The translations under genes and the position numbers were made by a program. This document shows, piece by piece, positions 28,101 to 36,165 of a stretch of DNA of 64,000 bases (position 1 is the first letter of the stretch; every line of letters starts with the position of its first letter). Below the pieces are notes generated by a model, which was not told the DNA's origin, did no database searches, and saw only the letters and a list, made by a program, of their open reading frames with translations. Where the stretch lies: contig NZ_LJSI01000053.1 in the NCBI RefSeq assembly GCF_001305295.1, forward strand, positions 496,001 through 560,000, read 5' to 3'. The DNA comes from Neptunomonas antarctica (GTDB lineage: Bacteria; Pseudomonadota; Gammaproteobacteria; Pseudomonadales; Balneatricaceae).

Positions 28101-28883
28101 CGCGCAAATATGGAGCAGCAGTTGCGTAGTGCGCTGAAAAATAAAGAGTTTTGTGTTCATTATCAGCCTCAGTGGACAATTATGAGTGAGTTGTTACCTG
28201 TCTGCTTGGAGGCGTTAGTGCGTTGGGATCACCCTCAAAGAGGTCGGGTTTCTCCTGCGGAATTTATCCCGATTGCGGAAGAGTTGGGATTGATTGTTGA
28301 GTTGGGGGAATGGGTATTGAATGAATCCTGTCGTCAAGGGCGTCAATTAATCGATGCCGGACACGCTATTCGTATCGCGGTGAACCTTTCAATGCGACAG
28401 TTTTTCGATCCGGAGTTACTGAATAAAATCACAGCAGCGTTAACATTGCATAACTTTCCAGCGTCGATGCTTGAGTTGGAAATTACAGAATCCATGATAA
28501 TAGAAGATGTTGATGTGGTAGTGGATACCTTGCATCAGTTAAAACATCTGGGCGTATCATTGGCGATCGATGATTTCGGAACAGGTTATTCTTCCTTGAG
28601 TTATTTAAAACGTTTACCTTTTGATCATCTTAAAGTAGACGCTTCTTTTGTCCGTGACATCCCGCATGATAAAAATGATATGGAAATCACATCGGCTGTT
28701 ATAGCAATGGCGCATAAATTGGGATTGAAGGTGATTGCAGAAGGCATTGAAACGCACGAACAGATGGCTTTTTTAAGGGAAAATAATTGTGAAATGGGGC
28801 AAGGTTATTTGCTAGCAAGACCTGCCTCGCTCGAAGAAATAATGAAATATATTGATGTTGAAATGGATTCTAGCAGCGACTGA
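25182..28883 (+). CDS. binding-protein-like sensor with PAS, GAF, PAS, GGDEF and EAL
   Basis: A 1233-residue signalling protein. A signal/anchor helix (about residues 12-30) is followed by a periplasmic ABC-substrate-binding-like domain (about 40-330; VLVINSYHHGFPWSDG, IYSAWDTAIAEGLLGGYV). Then come a membrane helix (about 350-370), PAS (about 390-505), GAF (about 520-670), a second PAS (about 685-800), GGDEF (intact motif at 881-885 with an RxxD site, RNSD) and EAL (1010-1012; DDFGTGYSS and EGIE intact). Both catalytic domains look active. The ligand is unknown; such domains often sense amino acids or other small solutes. GTG 25167 is an alternative start; ATG 25182 leaves a basic N-terminus before the helix. 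Neither has a clear ribosome site. Confidence 0.9.
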   Translation: MYRNTVFIKRCGQFYLFICLLLTMTLVTANTDASPRSKVLVINSYHHGFPWSDGIYQGLSKVLEESGLAVDLQVEYLDTKRYSVDSMFPLMASVLAVKNKGHIDAILVTDNNALNFLLRYRSSHFAGIPVVFVGINFYSDTIIENDTLITGIAETTAPDANFQLILTLHPDVKEIVLLSDSTTSGLAEQAIFSQAAEKYASRFSIKSISDWTWSELKQLLTELEPGSVVFRLPLHSDNTGLSISLKESVGILLERTAVPIYSAWDTAIAEGLLGGYVATSTLQGQVAAEYLLDILKGRPVSELPIIIDSPTEPVFNGRAMQHFEIDQALVPENSVILDPEPVGERLVYLIISLIILLTGLGFFVYQWLTKKQELVSLNDELDHVIDKSLLLRALMDSNPDHIYAKGLDGSYIDFNQSFTEFVGRPREEILGRRVEDFFADININLTNEQDAQVFLKGQVNTKEIWVPRREGVDQLIECIKTPLKNPDGKVIGLLAVNRNITRRYFENALLKQNTRVLDMLIRGVPLNNILNEIVKGIEGVYANSLCSILLMAKDKKHLVHGAAPSLPEFYIEAINGIAIGKGVGSCGTAAAIGKLVVVGDIQNHPYWVDFKELALKAGLASCWSQPIIGSGDEVLGTFAIYYRHLHEPSVDHIAMMEQASQLVSLVLERKHVEGDLQKISRALEQSPTMVLITDETGKIEYVNEEFTEVSGYFLNEIRGLTPAILNAGETDPEFYKEMWAVIQAGNDWHGEVLNRTKAGQSYWSMLSISPILDESKKITHYIGVSEDISAKKQTQKQIEQLAFYDPLTRLGNRRLFKEQLEVELKKAKRNSTIFALFYLDLDNFKQINDTLGHDAGDGLLMAIADRLRSTLRNSDLIARLGGDEFIVLLPNVSGPAEVGTVAQKLLKSINMPISLGGSDIKATVSMGITMAPSDGDDWAVLMKNADLAMYRAKSKGRNNFQLFTQEMNIEVINRANMEQQLRSALKNKEFCVHYQPQWTIMSELLPVCLEALVRWDHPQRGRVSPAEFIPIAEELGLIVELGEWVLNESCRQGRQLIDAGHAIRIAVNLSMRQFFDPELLNKITAALTLHNFPASMLELEITESMIIEDVDVVVDTLHQLKHLGVSLAIDDFGTGYSSLSYLKRLPFDHLKVDASFVRDIPHDKNDMEITSAVIAMAHKLGLKVIAEGIETHEQMAFLRENNCEMGQGYLLARPASLEEIMKYIDVEMDSSSD

Positions 28884-28951
28884 TTTAATCTGTTTGTCAT
28901 TAAACTTTCATATGATTACACATTGGTATTTTTGTTATCACGGTAATCAAT

Positions 28952-30751
28952 ATGCAATCTGCTGTAATACCGCTGCCATTCTCTGAAGATGAGCAGTCGC
29001 TGAGTTATATTATTAAGAACGGTGCAATAACGGCCTATTTTCAACCAATATTTGACCTGATGACGGGCGATGCGATTGGTCATGAAGCCCTGTCTCGCGG
29101 TCCGGAAGGCAGTGCATTGTTCTCCCCGGATCAGCTATTTCAGACGGCCGTTGCCTCCGGACGATTGCATGAACTTGAGTTGCTTTGTCGCGGCAAATCA
29201 TTACAGCGTTTTTCCGAATTGGCACTGCCTGGCAAGCTGTTTCTTAATATATCAGCGTCGTTGCTGAGTTCTGTTGATCATCAAAAGGGAATGACGCTGG
29301 CGTTGTTAGAAGCGATGGACATACCCCGGGATCGAATCATTATTGAGCTTTCAGAGCAGCATCCCTATGATCATTTTGGTCTGTCTCGTGCCTCTGTCGA
29401 ATATTACCGGCGTATGGGTTTTGAAATTGCTATTGATGATCTGGGTGTGGGTTATTCCGGATTACGCTTATGGTCAGAACTGCAGCCTGAGTACGTTAAA
29501 ATTGATAAGCATTTTATTAGTGGCGTCGATAAAGATGCGGTAAAGCGTGAGTTCGTTCGCTCTATTATTGCTATCGCTAACACCCTTCAATGCAAAATTA
29601 TTGCTGAAGGGATAGAGACTCAATCTGAGTTGGACATGTTGATGGCGCTGGGCGTGACACTCGGGCAGGGATACTTGTTGGGTTATCCTGTGCAAGTACC
29701 AGATCAATTTCATAATAAATTGCTGGTCAATAAAGCGCTGCGTAGTGAGCAGAAATCTCGGCTTGATGCAGAAGAAACGGTGATTTCATTATCTCAGCCG
29801 GTGCTTGCTGTTAATGAAGATGTCCAATTGAAAGAGTTGCACAAGATTTTTAAAGAAAAGCCGGGCCTACATACCATTCCTGTATTAGCTAATGGTATGC
29901 CTGTCGGGGTGGTTAGACGAAATGATCTGCTGGAGTTATTTTCCACCCAATACGGCAGGGCGCTTGACGAGCACAAAACAGTTTCACGGTTATTAAAAAA
30001 AGAGATATTGGTCGTCGAGAGTGATGTGAGCTTATCAAAAGTGTCACGCCTACTTACGACGCAGGATTCCGATAATATCCATAATGAAATTATTATTGTT
30101 CAGGAAGGTTGTTATCTGGGGATGGGGCGTTTACGGGACTTACTGAAAAGAATAACCGAACTGAAAATACAGAATGCAACCTATGCTAATCCGCTGACGC
30201 TGCTACCGGGTAATGTACCTATTAATATAGAAGTGAATCGTTGTCTGAAACAGGCGCGGAACTTCAGAGTAGCGTATTTCGATCTCAACGACTTTAAACC
30301 GTTCAATGATTACTATGGCTATGCTCAAGGCGATCAGGTTATACAGTTGTTAGGGCGTTTAATTAAACAGCATGCTACCCATGCCGATAATTTTATCGGG
30401 CATATCGGCGGTGATGATTTTGTGGTTGTCTTTGGCTCTGCCCAGTGGGAAGAAAGTTGCCAGGCTATTTTGAAAGATTTCGCTAAGAAAGCAAAAGATC
30501 TGTATGCCCCAAAAGAACGTGAAGAAGGTGGTTTATGGGGGGTGACCCGTTCTCAAGAAAGAGTTTTTCATAATATTATTAGTTTGGCTGTTGGTGTGGT
30601 TAATCCGGATTCGCTGGCTTGTGAGAGTCATCTTGAGGTGTCAGAACTGGCGGCAGAGGCTAAGAAGGCTGCAAAAAACATGGGTGGTAATGCGCTCTTC
30701 CTCTCCCGACGACGCAAAATAAGGCTGTTTCGCGCTAACTGTAAAATCTGA
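28952..30751 (+). CDS. cytoplasmic EAL-CBS-GGDEF protein, GGDDF variant
   Basis: The 599-residue protein has the domain order reversed: EAL first (motif at 45-47; DDLGVGYSG and EGIE intact, so phosphodiesterase activity is plausible), then a CBS pair (about 265-395), then a GGDEF domain whose motif is GGDDF (486-490). No RxxD inhibitory site precedes it (HADN instead). No membrane helix or signal is seen. CBS pairs bind adenine nucleotides, so energy status may set the activity; this is inference. It starts 68 bases after the large sensor gene on the same strand and is followed by a strong terminator. Confidence 0.88.
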   Translation: MQSAVIPLPFSEDEQSLSYIIKNGAITAYFQPIFDLMTGDAIGHEALSRGPEGSALFSPDQLFQTAVASGRLHELELLCRGKSLQRFSELALPGKLFLNISASLLSSVDHQKGMTLALLEAMDIPRDRIIIELSEQHPYDHFGLSRASVEYYRRMGFEIAIDDLGVGYSGLRLWSELQPEYVKIDKHFISGVDKDAVKREFVRSIIAIANTLQCKIIAEGIETQSELDMLMALGVTLGQGYLLGYPVQVPDQFHNKLLVNKALRSEQKSRLDAEETVISLSQPVLAVNEDVQLKELHKIFKEKPGLHTIPVLANGMPVGVVRRNDLLELFSTQYGRALDEHKTVSRLLKKEILVVESDVSLSKVSRLLTTQDSDNIHNEIIIVQEGCYLGMGRLRDLLKRITELKIQNATYANPLTLLPGNVPINIEVNRCLKQARNFRVAYFDLNDFKPFNDYYGYAQGDQVIQLLGRLIKQHATHADNFIGHIGGDDFVVVFGSAQWEESCQAILKDFAKKAKDLYAPKEREEGGLWGVTRSQERVFHNIISLAVGVVNPDSLACESHLEVSELAAEAKKAAKNMGGNALFLSRRRKIRLFRANCKI

Positions 30752-30862
30752 GATCCATTATTACTTTCATAATATTCGGCTCTGGTTTTCTGTTGTTTAA
30801 TAGGCAACCGGTCAACTCTCATGAAAGATGAATGCTGTCTTATTTAGAATGAAATAAGAAGA

Positions 30863-30888
30863 TAAAAGCAGCCGAAAGGCTGTTTTTT
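30863..30888 (+). terminator. intrinsic terminator after the EAL-CBS-GGDDF gene
   Basis: CAGCC (30869-30873) pairs with GGCTG (30878-30882) across a stable GAAA tetraloop, extended by A-T pairs, with TTTTTT after it. It is about 115 bases past the stop. Confidence 0.88.
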
Positions 30889-30892
30889 GATA

Positions 30893-30900
30893 GGGGGGGG
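30893..30900 (+). repeat. run of eight G residues
   Basis: An eight-G homopolymer stands between the terminator and the first recognisable codons of the GGDEF-EAL pseudogene. Such runs are slippage-prone; here no intact reading frame depends on it. Confidence 0.7.
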
Positions 30901-30910
30901 TGGTTCGGTA

Positions 30911-31368
30911 GCAAGGCAGGTTCGTGCAATACTGTTTCTTGATTTGGATAAGTTCAAAAATCTGAATGACACATTGGGACATGCTATGGGTGATTTGCTG
31001 TTGTAACAAGTGACAGGACGCCTGACTGCATGCCTCCGAGAAGGCGATGCCGTAGCCCGTTTTGGGGGTGATGAGTTTGTCGTGCTATTAGAAAATCTGA
31101 GCGCACATGTTTACTATAATTTCTCTAGCATAGGCGCTACCTTGGCCATGAACTGATGCCAGAGGAATTGTTAAAACAGGCGGATATTGCCATGTATGCA
31201 TCCAAGGTCGAAGGCGGCAATACCCTGCGTTTTTTTGACCAAATGAAGCAGAAGGCTATCATTGCCCGTGTTCACCTTGAAAATTTGCTACGCACAGCCA
31301 TTGAACAGCAGCAATTCCAATTACACTATCAAATGCAAGTCGACCGTGCGGGTCAACCTTTAGGTGCT
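30911..31368 (+). pseudogene. remnant of a GGDEF-EAL protein
   Basis: Reading from 30911, the frame gives FLDLDKFKNLNDTLGHAMGD, then an in-frame TAA (31004-31006), then [23 protein letters not shown] with an intact GGDEF. About 35 residues are then missing before SSIGATL. The frame shifts near 31140 into [19 protein letters not shown] and runs on to QVDRAGQPLGA, where homology stops at 31368, exactly where the EAL motif should begin. No start codon or sensor part remains upstream, as a terminator and a poly-G run come first. So it is a fragment with a nonsense codon, a deletion, a frameshift and both ends lost. The ORF 31156-31473 is only its last open piece. Confidence 0.9.
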
Positions 31369-31546
31369 TACAGTTACGCGGCGAGTGCTGCAACCAAATT
31401 TAGAGTATTTTTGCTCGTTACTAAATATGCTGCAGCAACATCTATCCATCTAATTTTCGGTAATTTAGGCTGATTTACTTGTACTTCATTAACTTTTAAC
31501 TGATCCTGCAGATTCCAACCTCTATAGTTCAAATAAGGGGGGCTTT

Positions 31547-34186
31547 ATGAAATCGCTTTTTTTCATCATGTTGATTGCTTTCACCACCATACTTTCTGGT
31601 TGTTTTGTTGGATCGAAAACACCGCTTTTCACCGATGGTGATGATCTAGGAGTCAGCAGCAACACCTACGCGCTGAAAAACACATCCAACGAAGTTAGTA
31701 TGATGGGATTGCTTCTTCTAAGCCGTAAAGGTAATACACATCAGTTTCATGACGCACTTATTGCTGCTACCGAAGATCGCTCTATCATCGATTTATACCA
31801 AGGTTCGCTGGTTTTCAAAAAGATTCCTTCTTACTCGAATTATTTCCTGATACAAAACACTCAGGTTTATAACGGTGAAAACATATATTCGTATTGGCTT
31901 GCGCATAAAAAAGAAAGGCGCCTGCAGATTTCAATGATGAAACTTAATAATCAACAGTTACAAATCGCAAAAAAGTCTGGCTTAAAATTCAGCGACGGGA
32001 AGCGAAGTGTCACGGTAGACTCCAAGGAAAGCCTAATCGAATATGCCCAATATTGGCTCGAACTAAAAGGCAGTGATTGGGTTTCGGATAGTATTTCAGA
32101 GAAAACCTTAGCCGATGGTGATAGACAATCCAGTTTTCAAATTATCGAATCACAACCAATAATTAACACAGCTAAGCAACACATTTACGATCAATTGTGT
32201 TTGATCGCTGCAGGCCATCCTGATGACACTGATGTGCAAGCACTCCCTGCACCCAATGCCAAAGGTGTTAGATCGATAAGTCAAATCAAACCCGAAGCAA
32301 TGGCTTTTTGTCGGCGAGAAAGTCTTAATACAGCGCCTTTCGCTGTCCAATACGCATTAGCTAGGGCCTATTTTCAACATCACATTTATTTACCTAAGGG
32401 AAGTGATGAAGGCTCACTCGCAATTAGTAAGAGATTAGTTGCAGCCGGAGATCCTCTCGCTCATATCCTCTTGGCCAGCCACTATTTATCTGGTACTGGG
32501 GTAGAAAAAAACCTCGCTAAGGCCCAAAAAATACTAGAGCAATCTGCTCCACATCCTGCCGTATTAGCATCACTAGGCTATTACTACTTGTATGGATATT
32601 TAGGAAAAAAGGATGAGCAACAGGCCAAAGTTTTATTCGAACAGGCGATAGAGCTCGGTAGCGTCATAGCTATGGGAAGACTAGGCCTTATGTACCAAAA
32701 TGGTTTAGGTATAGAAAAAGACCAAAAAAAGGGCTTAACATTAATAATCCAAGCAGCAAACAAGGGTGACTCGGAAGCGCAATATTATCTAGGCAATACC
32801 TATTATTATGCTCGTGGAACCCCTCTTAATTATACGCGCGCCTTAAGCAATTACAAAAAAGCAGCTGCAGGCAATTATGCGAGAGCCATGTACGCACTCG
32901 GGTTTATGTATTACCAAGGCCAGGGCGTTGAAGCCAGCCGTATTGAAACATTATCGTGGCTCAGAAAAGGCGCCAAGCTTGATGATATTGCTGCACGCGA
33001 CCTTCATTCCGAAGTTTATTACAACAACCCAGCAACGGTAGATAAAAATGATACCTACCAAAAATGGCTGCTGGAAGGCGCTGAGTCAGGTAACCCAAGG
33101 CTTCAGTTTTTACTTGGCTCACTGTATGAAAACGGCAGAGAACAGCAGTCAGATAAACACAATAGTCGTGCACTATTCTGGTACCAAAAAGCCGCAAACC
33201 AGGGCCACAATCATGCTCAATATGCCAGCGCCCTTATTTTACTTAAGTTGAGAAATCATCGTGATGCGTTGGAATATCTGACTAAAGCATCTGCAGAAAA
33301 TTTTGCACTTGCAACGCTTAAATTAGGTGACCTTCATACCAACGGACTTTCCTCCGGCAACAATGCTGTCGCTCTTAAAGCCGATATCCAAAAGGCTATA
33401 TCGTATTATGAAATGGCAGCACAGCAAGGCAATAGTAACGGTTTACTAAAAGCAGGGATGACCTATTACAGTGGTCGTATCAAAGGTATACGTCGCATAG
33501 CTATAAATAAAACAAAAGCGCTCAACTACTTTAAACAGGCGGCAGCATCAGGAATCCCGCGCGCTCAAGGAATCTTAGGCAGCATTTACCAATATGGAGA
33601 TGGAGTGGCTCAGGATTACAAAAAAGCTTTTAATTTATATCAAAAGGCGGCCGCTCAAGATGATACTGAATCAATCTTTGCCCTCGGCACCCTCTATCAA
33701 TATGGATATGGTGTAAAACAAGATTATGCACAAGCCATTACTTGGTACAACAAAGCGTCGGCCAAACAGTATCCGCGCTCATGGAACAACCTTGGCATAC
33801 TTATAGAGAAAGGTCGTGGTACCAAGCGAGACTTACCTAATGCCATCAATTTTTATCAACTGGCCGCAGATAAAGGCATTGCTGAAGCCCATGGGAATTT
33901 AGCGAGAATTTGGGCGACTGAACCAGCCACCCGCAATGCAGATAAAGCATTCGAGCATGCTAAAACTGCCATTGAAATTCAAGATAAAGCATATTTTCAC
34001 GAATTATTAGCTGCTGCTTACGCCGCTAAAGGACAGTTCCAAGATGCTATAGCAGAACAAGCCACTGCAATTGCTATGTCCGCACGAAGTAACTTTTCAC
34101 ACCCTATACAAGACTATCGATTGAAGCTCTATCGTGAGCACAAAAGATTAACTTGCGTCAAAGAAGAAGGGCCTGGCTGCTTTTAG
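31547..34186 (+). CDS. large Sel1-repeat lipoprotein
   Basis: An 879-residue protein with a lipoprotein signal (lipobox LSGC, lipid cysteine at 19). The N-terminal 230 residues are unrecognised. From about 265 to 790 there are at least a dozen Sel1-like repeats (patterns such as AMGRLGLMYQNGLGIEKD, AQYYLGNTYYYARGTPLN, SIFALGTLYQYGYGVKQD); the end is TPR-like. Such solenoids bind other proteins. A GGGGGG-type site stands before ATG 31547. Its coding strand is A/C-rich, whereas neighbouring plus-strand genes are G/T-rich, suggesting transfer or inversion. The target partner is unknown. Confidence 0.88.
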   Translation: MKSLFFIMLIAFTTILSGCFVGSKTPLFTDGDDLGVSSNTYALKNTSNEVSMMGLLLLSRKGNTHQFHDALIAATEDRSIIDLYQGSLVFKKIPSYSNYFLIQNTQVYNGENIYSYWLAHKKERRLQISMMKLNNQQLQIAKKSGLKFSDGKRSVTVDSKESLIEYAQYWLELKGSDWVSDSISEKTLADGDRQSSFQIIESQPIINTAKQHIYDQLCLIAAGHPDDTDVQALPAPNAKGVRSISQIKPEAMAFCRRESLNTAPFAVQYALARAYFQHHIYLPKGSDEGSLAISKRLVAAGDPLAHILLASHYLSGTGVEKNLAKAQKILEQSAPHPAVLASLGYYYLYGYLGKKDEQQAKVLFEQAIELGSVIAMGRLGLMYQNGLGIEKDQKKGLTLIIQAANKGDSEAQYYLGNTYYYARGTPLNYTRALSNYKKAAAGNYARAMYALGFMYYQGQGVEASRIETLSWLRKGAKLDDIAARDLHSEVYYNNPATVDKNDTYQKWLLEGAESGNPRLQFLLGSLYENGREQQSDKHNSRALFWYQKAANQGHNHAQYASALILLKLRNHRDALEYLTKASAENFALATLKLGDLHTNGLSSGNNAVALKADIQKAISYYEMAAQQGNSNGLLKAGMTYYSGRIKGIRRIAINKTKALNYFKQAAASGIPRAQGILGSIYQYGDGVAQDYKKAFNLYQKAAAQDDTESIFALGTLYQYGYGVKQDYAQAITWYNKASAKQYPRSWNNLGILIEKGRGTKRDLPNAINFYQLAADKGIAEAHGNLARIWATEPATRNADKAFEHAKTAIEIQDKAYFHELLAAAYAAKGQFQDAIAEQATAIAMSARSNFSHPIQDYRLKLYREHKRLTCVKEEGPGCF

Positions 34187-34352
34187 GAAAGAAGCAAAGG
34201 GAATCGATAGGATACCCAAAACAACCGAATGATGTTCAATTTTACTAGTATTATTTATTAAGATGGGTCTCCAATTAATCGTTACGAGTAGCCCAAGGGA
34301 ACTGCCTCCTCAAGCTCTCATTGAACAAGTGCTTTGAAAGGATCATCCACGA

Positions 34353-34877
34353 TTAATGGTGCTTAGTATCTCCAGCTACTTTATCCATGTAAGCGAAGAT
34401 CAGTCCTGAAAAAACAAATGTTAAATGGATGATTACTTTCCACATAATCACATTTGTTTGTTCATCCGTAAGGCTTACGGGAATATTCATAAAAGTTTTT
34501 AACAGGTCAATGGCGGAGATCGCAACAATCGCTCCAATGACTTTTAGTTTGAGTCCTGAAAAGTTGACCTTTCCCATCCAATCAGGTCGGTCTTCATGAT
34601 TATCCAAATTAATTTTTGATATGAAAATTTCGTATCCGCTAAAAATAATCATCAGTAATAAGCTACCGACAAGTGACAAATCAACTAACGCCAGAATGCC
34701 AATCACGACGTCACTTTCCGACATAGAGACAACATGACTGGCGATATGCCAAAATTCTTGAACAAATTTTACAAACAGCAATACAATGCTAAGCACTAAT
34801 CCAACGTAAAAGGGAGCTAATAACCAACGACTTTTGAATATGGTTGTTTCTAGTGCGACTTCAAGTTTGTTTGACAT
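34353..34877 (-). CDS. YqhA/UPF0114 family membrane protein
   Basis: The 174-residue protein has about four membrane helices (residues 18-40, 60-84, 105-125, 145-165) and the family segments ESRWLLAPFYVGL-like (here KSRWLLAPFYVGL) and DLSLVGSLLLMIIFSGYE. UPF0114 proteins have no firm function. It is transcribed against the Sel1 gene and stands alone; the downstream 166 bases before the Sel1 stop hold no recognisable gene. Confidence 0.87.
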   Translation of the reverse strand: MSNKLEVALETTIFKSRWLLAPFYVGLVLSIVLLFVKFVQEFWHIASHVVSMSESDVVIGILALVDLSLVGSLLLMIIFSGYEIFISKINLDNHEDRPDWMGKVNFSGLKLKVIGAIVAISAIDLLKTFMNIPVSLTDEQTNVIMWKVIIHLTFVFSGLIFAYMDKVAGDTKHH

Positions 34878-35275
34878 GTATTTCTCGGTTATAAAGCACT
34901 TAATACTGCTGATTGGTTGATTAATAAATATAATATTATCGTCATATGACGCAGTTCATTTTACAGGCTTCATCATAAATATAGGCACTTATTATCTGAA
35001 ATCGAGGATTAATTACAAGGCTAATTCTGTATGCAATAGAAATGGTTCAGTAGTATTTGTCGCAGAGAGTTATCTGCTCGTTTAGTGTCATTGTATAATA
35101 TTCAAAGAGTTAGGCTATATTGTTGCCCATCATTGATTTTTTACTATAGACCGGGTTAGGGATGCCCTGTAGGGAGTTGAACAAAGCATTCAGGTTCTGC
35201 CGGTGTAGTGAATCATAAACAGCTGATATCAGGGTATTTATCGTCCCAGCAATCCGCAGTCGCTTAACGTTTGAA
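34878..35275. other. non-coding, AT-rich stretch
   Basis: About 400 bases between the yqhA-like gene and the fasciclin terminator. It is AT-rich to about 35140 and then of mixed composition. No start-to-stop gene, tRNA or inverted repeat pair typical of an insertion sequence was seen. The left part should hold the yqhA-like promoter (minus strand), but no clear box pair was identified. Confidence 0.5.
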
Positions 35276-35311
35276 ATAAAAAAGGACGCGGTTTAGAAAA
35301 ACCGCGTCCTA
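35276..35311 (-). terminator. intrinsic terminator of the fasciclin gene
   Basis: On the minus strand AGGACGCGGTTT pairs with AAACCGCGTCC around a short loop and is followed by six Ts. It lies 25 bases after the fasciclin stop. This is a long and stable stem. Confidence 0.92.
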
Positions 35312-35335
35312 TTATGTCGTTATCTATGTCGTTAC

Positions 35336-35833
35336 CTATTTCGGTAAAAGCACCGCGTCGATAACATGTATAACACCGTTACTCGCTTCCACATCAGTCA
35401 TAACCACGTTGGCATTGTCGATCATTACACTACCATCAGCGGTCTTAATCATTAGCTTTTGACCCTGTACAGTATCTGCGCTATCTAATTTTACGACATC
35501 TGCAGCGTTAACTTTGCCAGGTACTACGTGGTATGTGAGTACAGCAACAAGTTTGGCTTTGTTTTCAGGCTTTAGTAGCATGTCCAAGGTGCCGTCAGGA
35601 AGCTTCGCAAAAGCCTCGTCTGTTGGCGCAAATACAGTAAATGGACCATCACCTTTCAAGGTTTCAACGAGTTCTGCTGCCTTGATAGCGGCGACAAGCG
35701 TATTAAACGAACCGTTTTCTGCAGCCACATCCACAATATCTTTTTTCATACCATGGCTGTCTGCATAAGAAATGGGCGTAAAAGCTAAGCTTGCGACTAC
35801 AACAGCTAATATAGCGGTTAATTTTTTAAACAT
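35336..35833 (-). CDS. secreted fasciclin-domain protein
   Basis: About 165 residues: a signal peptide ([18 protein letters not shown], cut after the YADS region near 25) and one FAS1 domain with the usual H1 segment [17 protein letters not shown] and H2-type end [18 protein letters not shown] is also present. FAS1 proteins are adhesive and often found in surface or biofilm proteins. ATG 35833 is chosen over ATG 35839 because the AAAGGA site (35841-35846) is 7 bases before the former and only 1 before the latter. A GTTT repeat lies just upstream of the ribosome site. Confidence 0.93.
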   Translation of the reverse strand: MFKKLTAILAVVVASLAFTPISYADSHGMKKDIVDVAAENGSFNTLVAAIKAAELVETLKGDGPFTVFAPTDEAFAKLPDGTLDMLLKPENKAKLVAVLTYHVVPGKVNAADVVKLDSADTVQGQKLMIKTADGSVMIDNANVVMTDVEASNGVIHVIDAVLLPK

Positions 35834-35850
35834 TATCATTTCCTTTTAAA

Positions 35851-35873
35851 GTTTGTTTGTTTGTTTGTTTGTT
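35851..35873. repeat. GTTT tetranucleotide repeat in the fasciclin leader
   Basis: Five perfect GTTT units plus a partial one, then a further GTTTG after one lost base. On the minus strand this is an AAAC tract ending about 5 bases before the ribosome site of the fasciclin gene, so it is in the untranslated leader or next to the promoter. Short tandem repeats at such places can change in length by slippage. Confidence 0.85.
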
Positions 35874-36040
35874 GTTTGCTTTGTCCAATACCTTTACGAA
35901 GAATCTTGATAAATAGATCAACGTGGATAGGTGAGTTTTATATTTATTGGGAGGGTTCATTACCTTCGTTCGCGTCAGACGTATCGCAGCAAGAAAATAC
36001 AGGTGCTTCTTTTCAAAAAAACGGGGCCTGCCGCCTGATT
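35874..36040. other. divergent intergenic region before nudF
   Basis: Gap between the fasciclin leader repeat and the nudF promoter. It should hold the minus-strand fasciclin promoter, but no convincing -35/-10 pair was identified. No gene with start and ribosome site was seen. Confidence 0.45.
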
Positions 36041-36069
36041 TTGGCGTCCGGCACTAATCAGACTATACT
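36041..36069 (+). promoter_or_regulatory. sigma-70 promoter of the nudF operon
   Basis: TTGGCG (36041-36046) and TATACT (36064-36069) are separated by exactly 17 bases. Transcription would start about 36076 and leave a leader of about 90 bases before nudF. Best promoter match seen in the window. Confidence 0.62.
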
Positions 36070-36165
36070 GGCGTATAAGATTATGTCCTTGTTGTCATTC
36101 CTCTTAATAATAGAAGCAATGCACTACCGCCTCAGGTTCTATTTTTAACTAATGGAGAATCATCG

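Noticed and set aside
31156-31473. 105-codon frame as an independent small gene
   Set aside because: Its sequence is the middle of a GGDEF-EAL protein in a shifted frame, followed by unrelated residues; it is part of the pseudogene.
34187-34352. Possible insertion-sequence end after the Sel1 gene
   Set aside because: The stretch looks unlike its neighbours, but no terminal inverted repeats, target duplication or transposase remnant could be shown.
35110-35300. Open minus-strand frame (ending NPVYSKKSMMGNNIA) after the fasciclin terminator
   Set aside because: About 60 codons without any usable start codon or ribosome site, running through the terminator stem. Possibly a fragment of something, but not supportable as a gene.
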